Origin: Bin87 sp963666865 | Lineage (GTDB): Bacteria; Chloroflexota; Dehalococcoidia; Lucifugimonadales; UBA3495 | Length of the DNA: 64,000 nucleotides | Direction: 5' to 3' | NCBI GenBank assembly: GCA_963666865.1 | Contig: OY763072.1 | Location: 4,278,001-4,342,000, forward strand | Part shown: positions 8,138 to 15,994 of the stretch, piece by piece | Layout: each line of letters opens with the position of its first letter | Numbering within the stretch: the stretch's first letter is position 1 | Made by a program: the position numbers and the translations under genes | Notes under the pieces: generated by a model | What the model was told of the DNA's origin: nothing | The model's input: the letters and a program-made list of their open reading frames with translations, nothing else | Databases searched by the model: none

Positions 8138-10972
8138 ATGCCTGACGACATCACCATCTCCATAGACGGGGTGGAAATCAAAACCCAGCCGGGCAAGATG
8201 GTGCTGGAAGCCGCCATTGACGCCGGCGTTTACGTCCCCTACCTGTGCTACCACTCCGGGATGAAGCCCTATGCCGCCTGCCGGATGTGCGTGGTGGTCG
8301 CGGAAAACGAGCGGGGCCGAGTGCCGGGGTTCCCGGCCGCCTGCACCCTGGCCGCGACCGACGGAATGGTGGTGTGGAGCGAGACGCCCGATGTCAACGA
8401 GGTGCGCCGCTCCGTCATGCAGATGCTCATTGCCGAGCATCCCAACGGCTGCCTGACCTGCCACCGGGTGGAAATCTGCGGCCCCGCCGACGTGTGCCTG
8501 CGCCACGTATCGGTCAACGACCGCTGCGTAACCTGTCCCAAGAACGAGCGCTGCGAGTTCAAGGACACCGTCCGGTACTTGGGCATGGAGCTGGAATCGC
8601 CCATGACCTACGTGTACCGGGACATCCCGCTGGAAGTCAGCGATCCCTTCTACGACCGGGACTACAACCTGTGCATCACCTGTGGACGCTGCGTCCGCGC
8701 CTGCGAGGAGATGCGCGGCGACAACGCCATCTGCTTCACGGAACGCTCCGGCAAGGCGCTGGTGGGCACGTCCTTCGGAACCTCCCTGCTGGAATCGGGC
8801 TGCGAGTTCTGCGGGGCCTGCATCGACGTCTGCCCCGTGGGTGCGCTGACCGAACGGGAAGGCAAGTGGGAAAAGGCGGCGCGGGTGGAACGCACCATCT
8901 GCACCCACTGTCCGGTGGGCTGCCAGATGAACCTGGAAATCAACGACCAGGGCCGCGTCATCCGGGCCATCCCCGAGTTGAACTCCCCAGCCAACAAGGG
9001 CCAGGCCTGCTACAAGGGCAAGTTCGGCCTGGACCATCTGACCAGCGGACAGCGGCTGCGCCGGCCCATGATCCGCCGCAACGGGCAATTGGAAACGGCC
9101 ACCTGGGACGAGGCGCTGGACCTGATTGCGGAACGCCTGCGCCCGCACCAGTCGGGCGACGGCTTCGGCTTGATCGCCGCGGCGGACAGCACCAACGAAG
9201 AGCTGTACCTGGCCCAGAAGTTCGTCCGTTTCGGTATGAACACCAACAACCTGGACCATTCGGGCAACACCCAGCCCGCCCTGACCGGCGCGCTGGAGGA
9301 CGTGCTGGGCTACCCGGGGGCGACCAACTCCATCTGGGACCTGGAAAAGGCCGGCTGCATCCTGGTGTTCAACACCAACGTTACGGAAAGCCACAACGTG
9401 GTCAGCGTTCCCATCAAGCGCGCCGCTCGCAACGGTACGCCGTTGATCGTGATTGACACCCGCGAGGTGGAGCTGACCCGCTACGCCGACCTGTGGCTGC
9501 GTCCCGTACCCGGCGCCGAACTGGCGCTGCTGGGCGCAATCCTGAAAGTGATACTGGACGAGGACCTGATTGACGCCGAATGGCTGAGCGAAAACGCCGA
9601 CAGCCACGACACCCTGGCCTATGAACTGGAGCGGGTGGATGCCAACGCCATTGCCGCCACCGGCGTATCCCCGGATGACATCGCTCGAGCCGCCCGGATG
9701 TACGCCGGAGCGGGGGCGTCGGCAATCGTGTACGGCTTGGACAACGTTCCGTCCGAGATTGCCCGGGAGTGCGTGGTGTCGCTGGCTGATTTGGCGGTGC
9801 TCACCGGCAATGTTAACCGGCCCGCCGGCGGGGTCTTCCCCATGCGCCAGGGCGCCAACGGGCAGGGAGCCATCGACATGGGATGCCTGCCGGACCGGCT
9901 TCCCGGCGGCGCTCCGCTCTTTGACGTTGCCCACCAGTCCCGCGTCGAGGCCGCCTGGGGCATAACGCTGCCTCCGCTCTCCAACCGGGGCGTGGCGGCG
10001 ATGCTGGAAGCCGCCGGCGATGACATCAAAACCATGCTGGTCATCGGCGACAGCGCCAACTTCTCCAACGGCCTGCTGGGAGACAGCCTGGCGTCATTTG
10101 AGCGGCTGGACTTCCTGGCCGTGATGGATACCTTTCTTTCCCCCGTTGCCCAAATCGCCGACATGGTCCTGCCCCGGGCCACCTTCGCCGAAAAGGATGG
10201 CACCTTCACCAATCTGGAACGGCGCATCCAGCGGGTCCGGCCGGCCATATCCGTCCGGAACAACGACGCCATGCCGGAGGGCTGGGCGCTGGCCCAACTG
10301 GCGGAACGTCTGGGCATCGCGGGCATTGCCTACGATGATCCCTCCGCCGTGATGGATGAGATCGCCGCCATCACCCCGACTTACGCCGGCGTCAGCTACG
10401 AGCGCCTGGCCCGGGAAACGGCCCTGGTGATGCAGACCGGGGTTGAAGCGCCGCGACCCACCCAGCTGCTCTACACCACCCGCGAAGAGCGCGGCATCCA
10501 GTGGCCCTGTCCCGCTGCCGACAGCCCGTCATCCCCGGTGCTGTATGCCGGCGGCTTTCCCAACGGCCGGGCCGAGCCGGGCGCGCCCTTCTTCCGGGCC
10601 GTCGAGATTGCGACGGAACCTGACCTGCCGCTCCTGCTGGCCCCGGGGCGCGTTCTGCTGCAGCGAGACCGGGAGATGTCCATTGAAGAAGAGGGCCTGA
10701 ACCACATCGTAAGGGACGAACAGGTGCAGTTGAACCCGGCCGACGCGGCGGCCTGGGGCATCGCCGACGGCGCTCCCGTCGCCGTAGCCACCACCGGCAG
10801 CCGCATTACCGGGATCGCCGCGCTGGACGCCGCGATCCCAACCGGCGTCGTCGCCGTCACCACCCTCTTCGGCCAGCTGGCGGTGGAGTTGCAGATGTCC
10901 GAGGACATCAACCCCATGGCCAGGGTGCCCGGCCTGCGCCTGGAACCGTGCCGCGTGGAACCGTTGGCATAG
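8138..10972 (+). CDS. FdsA/NuoG-like iron-sulfur molybdopterin-family subunit lacking the Cys/Sec ligand
   Basis: The 944-residue protein has, in order: an N-terminal [2Fe-2S] ferredoxin domain (CYHSGMKPYAACRMC); a His/Cys cluster region (CLTCHRVEICGPADVC); two 4Fe-4S motifs (CITCGRCVRAC and CEFCGACIDVC); a further cluster motif CTHCPVGC; the molybdopterin oxidoreductase domain; and a C-terminal dinucleotide-binding domain. This is the FdsA/FdhA layout. In formate dehydrogenases NNxDH is followed by a segment ending in the Cys or Sec that binds molybdenum. Here the segment reads NNLDHSGNTQP, putting Gln379 at that site. The start at 8138 follows a TTAGGAG ribosome-binding site. It may be a NuoG-like electron conduit without molybdenum chemistry, or an enzyme with another ligand. 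Confidence 0.82.
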   Translation: MPDDITISIDGVEIKTQPGKMVLEAAIDAGVYVPYLCYHSGMKPYAACRMCVVVAENERGRVPGFPAACTLAATDGMVVWSETPDVNEVRRSVMQMLIAEHPNGCLTCHRVEICGPADVCLRHVSVNDRCVTCPKNERCEFKDTVRYLGMELESPMTYVYRDIPLEVSDPFYDRDYNLCITCGRCVRACEEMRGDNAICFTERSGKALVGTSFGTSLLESGCEFCGACIDVCPVGALTEREGKWEKAARVERTICTHCPVGCQMNLEINDQGRVIRAIPELNSPANKGQACYKGKFGLDHLTSGQRLRRPMIRRNGQLETATWDEALDLIAERLRPHQSGDGFGLIAAADSTNEELYLAQKFVRFGMNTNNLDHSGNTQPALTGALEDVLGYPGATNSIWDLEKAGCILVFNTNVTESHNVVSVPIKRAARNGTPLIVIDTREVELTRYADLWLRPVPGAELALLGAILKVILDEDLIDAEWLSENADSHDTLAYELERVDANAIAATGVSPDDIARAARMYAGAGASAIVYGLDNVPSEIARECVVSLADLAVLTGNVNRPAGGVFPMRQGANGQGAIDMGCLPDRLPGGAPLFDVAHQSRVEAAWGITLPPLSNRGVAAMLEAAGDDIKTMLVIGDSANFSNGLLGDSLASFERLDFLAVMDTFLSPVAQIADMVLPRATFAEKDGTFTNLERRIQRVRPAISVRNNDAMPEGWALAQLAERLGIAGIAYDDPSAVMDEIAAITPTYAGVSYERLARETALVMQTGVEAPRPTQLLYTTREERGIQWPCPAADSPSSPVLYAGGFPNGRAEPGAPFFRAVEIATEPDLPLLLAPGRVLLQRDREMSIEEEGLNHIVRDEQVQLNPADAAAWGIADGAPVAVATTGSRITGIAALDAAIPTGVVAVTTLFGQLAVELQMSEDINPMARVPGLRLEPCRVEPLA

Positions 10973-11000
10973 CGTCATCAATAAAGTACACGGAGACAAC

Positions 11001-11756
11001 ATGACCACCACCCAAACCGCCGCCGCAACCCGCGATCGAACCGTCAACCTGCCGCGGGCGCGACTGGTCGAGCGTATTGACTACACCGAAGACCTGATGG
11101 TCATCAAGCTGGAACCCCAGGGCTTCGATTTCAACTTCAAGCCCGGCCAATACTGCACCCTGGGGCTGGACGGCATCGAGCGGGCCTACTCCATCGTCTC
11201 CGCGCCCCACGAGCCGCTGCTGGAAATCTTCGTCGAACTGGTCCCCGAAGGCGAGCTGACTCCCCGGATGTGGCGCATGGACATCGGCGACACCATGTCG
11301 ATCCGTCCCCGTCCCAAGGGCATCTTCCTGATGGACCCGTCCGCCACCCAGCACCTGATGCTGGGCACCGTTACCGGCGTGGCGCCTTTCGTCAGCATTG
11401 TCCGCGACCACCTGCACTACGGTCGGGACGGCCACCATTTCTACGTCGTCGAAGGCGCGTCCTATCTGGACGAGTTCGTGTACGACGCCGAGCTGTCCGA
11501 CCTGGCCGCTGCCCATCCCGACGTGGTGACCTTCGTGCCGGCCATCAGCCGGCCCACCGAGAAGCGCAACGTCGGCTGGGAGGGCGAAACCGGCCGCCTC
11601 AACAACATCGTCGCCGCCCAGCTGGAAAGGTTCAGCCTGGACCAGTCCGAGGCGCTGGTGTACGCCTGTGGCCACCCCGGGATGATCGAAGCCAGTCGGG
11701 AAATCGTAACCGCTGACGGCTGGCGCTGGACCGAGGAACGATTCTGGAAGGAATAG
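11001..11756 (+). CDS. FAD/NAD(P)-binding ferredoxin reductase-like protein
   Basis: The 251-residue protein has the FNR-superfamily motifs RAYSIVSAP (FAD), GTVTGVAPFVSIV (NAD(P) ribose/phosphate) and ACGHPGMI near the C-terminus. It is of typical length for ferredoxin-NADP reductases without a fused ferredoxin domain. It starts 28 bases after the FdsA/NuoG-like gene, so the cluster may couple NADH, an iron-sulfur chain and a second NAD(P)H or ferredoxin pool. The electron partner is not evident from sequence. Confidence 0.85.
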   Translation: MTTTQTAAATRDRTVNLPRARLVERIDYTEDLMVIKLEPQGFDFNFKPGQYCTLGLDGIERAYSIVSAPHEPLLEIFVELVPEGELTPRMWRMDIGDTMSIRPRPKGIFLMDPSATQHLMLGTVTGVAPFVSIVRDHLHYGRDGHHFYVVEGASYLDEFVYDAELSDLAAAHPDVVTFVPAISRPTEKRNVGWEGETGRLNNIVAAQLERFSLDQSEALVYACGHPGMIEASREIVTADGWRWTEERFWKE

Positions 11757-11787
11757 ATCCCAACGCAAGTCCGAATCAGGCAACCGT

Positions 11788-11809
11788 GGGGCGAATGGAT
11801 ATTCGCCCC
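11788..11809. repeat. Intergenic palindrome (GGGGCGAAT type)
   Basis: GGGGCGAAT and ATTCGCCCC are separated by four bases, 31 bases after the end of the reductase gene. It belongs to the same loose family as the palindromes at 22269, 25866, 26343, 27331 and 46068, all placed just after genes. It could act as a transcription terminator or mRNA-end stabiliser, though no U-run follows. Confidence 0.75.
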
Positions 11810-11887
11810 CGTTCATTTCTCCAAGCGGGATAGCATCGCCTCTGCCAATATGGTATCAATCTCACGTGTACAGCCTTTCGCAAATTT

Positions 11888-11996
11888 GTCAGAAGCAGGA
11901 TTTGCCGGATTAGAAGATTTTCAGGATTGAGAATGTTCTACCACCAAATGACTTCAATCAAGCCAATCCCAAAATCCAGAAAATCCTGATTCTGAC
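11888..11996. repeat. Long imperfect inverted repeat (GTCAGAATCAGGATTT family), copy 1
   Basis: It opens with GTCAGAAGCAGGATTTGCCG and closes with AATCCTGATTCTGAC, its imperfect reverse complement, with further internal AGGATT/AATCC pairs. Three more copies occur at about 35077, 35842 and 39707. This copy abuts the truncated DUF5615-like gene at 12005-12072. Otherwise the stretch 11757-12004 holds only the palindrome above. Confidence 0.85.
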
Positions 11997-12004
11997 GATT
12001 ACTA

Positions 12005-12072
12005 AAAAGTGTGTACACGTACAGTGCAGCGACGTCGGGCGAAATATTTTCGTCAATGACGAACCTCGCCAT
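12005..12072 (-). pseudogene. 5' remnant of a DUF5615 (PIN-like) toxin gene
   Basis: Reading leftwards from the ATG at 12072, the frame encodes MARFVIDENISPDVAAL. This is the start of the DUF5615 PIN-like fold, with the acidic pair of the DEN motif. The similarity stops after about 20 residues, where the frame meets the long inverted repeat at 11888-11996. It sits 21 bases after the DUF433 gene, the usual partner of DUF5615. The toxin seems to have been cut off by the repeat. Confidence 0.55.
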
Positions 12073-12093
12073 TTGTTACCCGTTCTCAAACAG

Positions 12094-12387
12094 CTATTTG
12101 AGCGTCGGTTCCTCGTCTCCTTTCACTAACTCCCACTCATCGCTGTCTAGGAAGCTGCCCTCAAACTTCCAGGAGGGAGTCCTGCCCGGCAGGTTCTCGC
12201 TGGCGTAAAGGCAGCAAGCCCGGATGTCCTCAACCGTCAGGCTAGGATAATACTTGACGATTTCGGCCTCGCCGGATCCGCCGGCCAGCAGGCTGAGTAT
12301 GAAAGAGACGGAAAGCCGGGTGCCGCGTACTGCCGGCTTGCCCAGCAGAATGTCAGGGTCGGCGACGATGCGTTCGCGCAGGTCCAT
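12094..12387 (-). CDS. DUF433 protein, probable antitoxin
   Basis: The core RIVADPDILLGKPAVRGTRL, followed by a segment ending YPSLTVEDIRACCLYASENL, is the DUF433 helix-turn-helix domain, which commonly accompanies PIN-like DUF5615 toxins. The start at 12387 (98 residues) gives the best fit; an ATG at 12426 would add 13 residues. Its partner appears truncated downstream. It is transcribed away from the methyltransferase gene at 12531. Confidence 0.75.
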   Translation of the reverse strand: MDLRERIVADPDILLGKPAVRGTRLSVSFILSLLAGGSGEAEIVKYYPSLTVEDIRACCLYASENLPGRTPSWKFEGSFLDSDEWELVKGDEEPTLK

Positions 12388-12530
12388 GATTGTGGTCTCC
12401 AGTTTATGACCGTCGGTTATTTTCATTCCCACTCTATCATAGCAGCGCTGTCGAAACCGCCGTCCTGCCCCCATGCTATATTTGGCCGACAACGGCTGCC
12501 GATCCAGTGCGGCGGCCAGTGGAGCCCGAC

Positions 12531-15500
12531 ATGACGACGCGAGAGCACGAACAAACCCTGAACGTTCAGCTGGCCGACGAGTTGCACGCTTTGGGCCTCA
12601 GCGCCAGACCGGAAGCAGCCCAGCCGGGCCGGCGGCGGATTGACGTTGAAGTGCGTATCGGTCCGGTGGTGGTCGCCGTGGAAGCGGAACACGGCCAGAG
12701 CGCCGCTAAGAAGGCCGAGGCCATCGGTGACGCTGATGCCCGATTGGAGCAGGGGTTGGCGCAATGCGCCGTGGCCGTTTGTTATCCCGACGACACTACG
12801 CGGGAAACTCTGGCGTCGGCCGATATGCAGTGGACGGTTCGAGATTCTACTGACCACCCCACGCCGGCGTCCGCGGCCGACTGGACAACCGGCGATTTGG
12901 AACAGCTGGCCGCGGTCATCCGCCTCACGCCGGCGCAACTGGGCAATCCCGATTACACCGCTGCCGCTTTGTCCAGCAGCTTGGACGGCGCCGTGCATCG
13001 CCTGAGCGAAAGCCAGAAACGAGAACTCGCCCGTGCCCTGGACCTGCCGCAGCAAACTCGCAACCGCCGGCCCGTGCGCAATCCCTGGGATGCCCCAGCC
13101 AAACGCGCGCTGCTGGTGGTTGCTACCGCAGTAATGTTTCATTCTCGGTTGGATAGTCATTGGACGGATCTGCGGCCTGAACACGATAACCGCACCAATC
13201 CTCCAGAACCCTTCGCCGGCGACTGGCCGCCAGCCATGGCGCAACAGTGCGCCAACTCAGCTGACCCTATCACCGCGTTTGTTGACGCCTGGGACCTGAT
13301 ACTGGCGCTGGATTACAAACCCATCTTTGAAACCGGACGCGCCGCCCTGCTGTCCTGCCCACTGGACCCGGCTTTCACTGCCGCTATCCGCGATACCGCT
13401 CGCGCCGCTCTGACCGTGGTGGGCGACATTGCCGGCCTTCGCCACGACCTGCTGGGCCGCATCTTTCACACGGTGCTGGATACGGCCCGCTACGACGGTT
13501 CCTTTTACACGACCACGCCGGCCGCCACTCTGCTGGCGACCCTGGCCATTGGCGAAGATTTTTGCGACTGGCAGGACCCGGATGCTATCGCCCGGCTGCG
13601 CATCACCGACCCCGCCTGCGGCACTGGCACCCTGCTGATGGCCGCCGCCGAGCGCATCCGCGAACTGGCCCCGCAGTCGCGAGATGATGAAACCGTCGCC
13701 CGCGCCTTGATCGAGCAGGTATTCAGCGGCTTCGACGTCAACCTCACCGCAACTCACATGGCCGCCACCACATTGGGGTTGCTGTCGCCGTCCACACGAT
13801 TCGAGAACATGAAAATAGGGCGGGCAACCTTGGGGCCCAACGAGGCCGGCGAGGTCAAGCTGGGTTCCCTGGAAATGCTTGGCCCCGACGGACAACTGCC
13901 GCTGTTGGCCTGGCCCACCGGCATCGCCCAGGTTGACACCGCGGCGGAAATGTCCCAGCCGGAACCCTCCGACCTGGTGATTATGAACCCGCCCTTCACT
14001 CGCGACAGCCTGCGCCACGACCAGTTCACCAAAGACGTAGAGAAGAAGATCAAAGACCGGGAGAAGGCCATCTTTGCCAACACGCCGGTCCATCTTTCCA
14101 GCAACGGCAACGCTTTCTTGGTATTGGCCGACTATATCAACAAGGCGGACTCCGGCACTCTCGCTGCCGTGCTGCCGCTGGTGACCGCCACCAACGCATC
14201 GGCGCTGGGCATTCGCCGCCACCTGGCGGCCAGGTATCACGTTGAAACCATTGTGACCTCCCACGACCCGGAACGTATCTACTTCTCCGAGAACACCAGC
14301 ATCGGGGAAATGCTGCTGGTCTGCCGGCGCTGGCCTCCGGATCCTATACCGATAGGCAAAGGCCCGAAACCGCCGACGCGGGTGGTCAACCTGGCGGTCA
14401 ACCCCGACACGCCGGCGGAGGCCATCAGCGTCGGCTGGGCCATCGCGGACGGCACGATAACCATGCGGCGCGACTACTGCACCGTGCAGGAGTGGCCCGA
14501 GAGCAAAATCGCTGCCGGCGATTGGGGCGCGGTTCAATTTCTCTCGCCCTATCTCTGCGAACAGTTCACTCGCTTGCGCGACGGCGCACACTTCCGAACG
14601 ACGCCGCTGGGCAGCATCGCCGCCGTCGGACCGGCCGGACAGCGGATTAGGGAGGCTTACACCAAGTCGGCAATGCCCGACGCGCAAGGCCGTACCGCGT
14701 TGTGGAATCACGACACCGACGTAACCCAGACCATGGCGGCCCGAACGGACACCAACATCGCTGCCAAGCCGGGGCGGGCGCATCTGGCCGAAACGTACTG
14801 GCAGCAGCGCAGCAGGCTGCTTTTGCCGCAAAGGGTACGTCTGAATACCGTCAGAGCTCTCAGCGTTAGATTGGATATGCCGGTGGTGGGTTCGGCCTGG
14901 GTGCCCTGTAATCCTGACTCCGAAACGTTGGAAAAGGCAATCTGCGCCTACCTGAACTCAACGATGGGCATCCTTGCCTTGTTGGGAAACCGCTCCAACA
15001 CAACGCCGGCCTACCCGCGATTCTCCATCGACGATATGCGGCAGTTGGTGGTGCCCGACTTCGCCGCCATCGGCGAGGACGCCACCGCACACCTGGCCAG
15101 AGCGTATGACGCATTCGCCAATCGAGCGCTGCTGCCCCTTCCCAACATGGACGTCTGCGACGCGCGCCGTTCCCTGGACACCGCCGTGGTCAACGCGCTG
15201 GACCTGGACAACGAAACGGTGGCCATCATCCGACGCCACCTGTCCCTGGAACCGTCGGTAACGGGCAAACGTTACGCCCTGAGCGACAGCGGCCCCGCCA
15301 AACCCGTATTCGTCCTGCCGGAGGATCAAATCGCCGAGTTCTGCCGCCGCAACCACATCACCCGCCTAGCCCTGCTGGGCGACGCTGTGCCCGATTACTA
15401 CCCCGGCGAAACCCGCGTCAAGGTGCTGGTGGAATTCGACCCGGAGCACATTCCCGGCCTGGCGTTCTTCCGTATGCAGCGCGAGTTGGGAAAAATCCTG

Positions 15501-15593
15501 GGTCACAGCGTGGACTTGCATACCCCCGGCGGGATGCGCTCAGATTTCTGGCCGGCGGCCCTGGCGGAGGCGCAGGACATCTATGCCGGATAG
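12531..15593 (+). CDS. N6-adenine DNA methyltransferase with C-terminal degenerate MNT domain
   Basis: The 1020-residue protein shows three parts. Residues about 10-75 look like a degenerate nuclease fold (D38, then E51-A-E53 in place of ExK). Residues about 340-500 form a gamma-class adenine methyltransferase with the SAM motif DPACGTGT (360-367) and the catalytic motif NPPF (486-489). A specificity-like region follows. Residues about 928-1020 match MNT-type nucleotidyltransferase antitoxins end to end (IAEFCRR, VLVEFDPEH, ILGHSVDLHTP). Aligned without gaps to the GSxxR..SDVDVLVEF consensus, it reads GDAVP..TRVKVLVEF, so both catalytic aspartates are replaced (R962, K964). The gene overlaps the HepT-like gene by 11 bases. 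It may be a restriction-modification protein that also acts as the antitoxin for that HEPN protein. Confidence 0.8.
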   Translation: MTTREHEQTLNVQLADELHALGLSARPEAAQPGRRRIDVEVRIGPVVVAVEAEHGQSAAKKAEAIGDADARLEQGLAQCAVAVCYPDDTTRETLASADMQWTVRDSTDHPTPASAADWTTGDLEQLAAVIRLTPAQLGNPDYTAAALSSSLDGAVHRLSESQKRELARALDLPQQTRNRRPVRNPWDAPAKRALLVVATAVMFHSRLDSHWTDLRPEHDNRTNPPEPFAGDWPPAMAQQCANSADPITAFVDAWDLILALDYKPIFETGRAALLSCPLDPAFTAAIRDTARAALTVVGDIAGLRHDLLGRIFHTVLDTARYDGSFYTTTPAATLLATLAIGEDFCDWQDPDAIARLRITDPACGTGTLLMAAAERIRELAPQSRDDETVARALIEQVFSGFDVNLTATHMAATTLGLLSPSTRFENMKIGRATLGPNEAGEVKLGSLEMLGPDGQLPLLAWPTGIAQVDTAAEMSQPEPSDLVIMNPPFTRDSLRHDQFTKDVEKKIKDREKAIFANTPVHLSSNGNAFLVLADYINKADSGTLAAVLPLVTATNASALGIRRHLAARYHVETIVTSHDPERIYFSENTSIGEMLLVCRRWPPDPIPIGKGPKPPTRVVNLAVNPDTPAEAISVGWAIADGTITMRRDYCTVQEWPESKIAAGDWGAVQFLSPYLCEQFTRLRDGAHFRTTPLGSIAAVGPAGQRIREAYTKSAMPDAQGRTALWNHDTDVTQTMAARTDTNIAAKPGRAHLAETYWQQRSRLLLPQRVRLNTVRALSVRLDMPVVGSAWVPCNPDSETLEKAICAYLNSTMGILALLGNRSNTTPAYPRFSIDDMRQLVVPDFAAIGEDATAHLARAYDAFANRALLPLPNMDVCDARRSLDTAVVNALDLDNETVAIIRRHLSLEPSVTGKRYALSDSGPAKPVFVLPEDQIAEFCRRNHITRLALLGDAVPDYYPGETRVKVLVEFDPEHIPGLAFFRMQRELGKILGHSVDLHTPGGMRSDFWPAALAEAQDIYAG

Positions 15594-15924
15594 AATTCAC
15601 CAGTCCATCAGACATATGCTCAATCACGCCCGAGAAGCTCACCTATTGGCAATGGATCGCTCACGCGCCGATTTGGACGCCGACCGGGCATTTTCTTTGC
15701 AGTTGGTTCGCCTGATGGAGGTTGTGGGCGAAGCATCACGCCGTGTCCCGGAGGAGTTCCGGTCGGAGTATCCTGAGACTGACTGGCGCGGCTTTGCGGG
15801 TCTCCGGGATATCCTGATCCACCAATTCGATGCTATAGACTACGATATCCTTTGGGGGATCGTCCGGGATGAATTGCCCTTGCTAATTGGACAACTGGAA
15901 GCCATTCTCCAGCAAGAAGATTAA
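15583..15924 (+). CDS. HepT-like HEPN toxin (DUF86)
   Basis: The 113-residue all-helical protein matches the HepT family along its length: the QLVRLMEVVGEASRRVPEEF helix and the HEPN RNase motif R-x4-H at R75-DILI-H80, followed by DAIDYDILWGIV. In the studied Shewanella HepT the motif is Rx4HxY, and MntA adds AMP groups to that tyrosine. Here the equivalent residue is Phe82. The upstream protein's MNT domain has lost its catalytic aspartates at the same time. The start overlaps the end of the methyltransferase-MNT gene, so translation is probably coupled. Confidence 0.8.
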   Translation: MPDRIHQSIRHMLNHAREAHLLAMDRSRADLDADRAFSLQLVRLMEVVGEASRRVPEEFRSEYPETDWRGFAGLRDILIHQFDAIDYDILWGIVRDELPLLIGQLEAILQQED

Positions 15925-15994
15925 CTCCAGCAACGCACGAACCCGTCCATAAACCTAACGGCGGCCAACCTACCCCATGGGGTAAAATCGCTCC

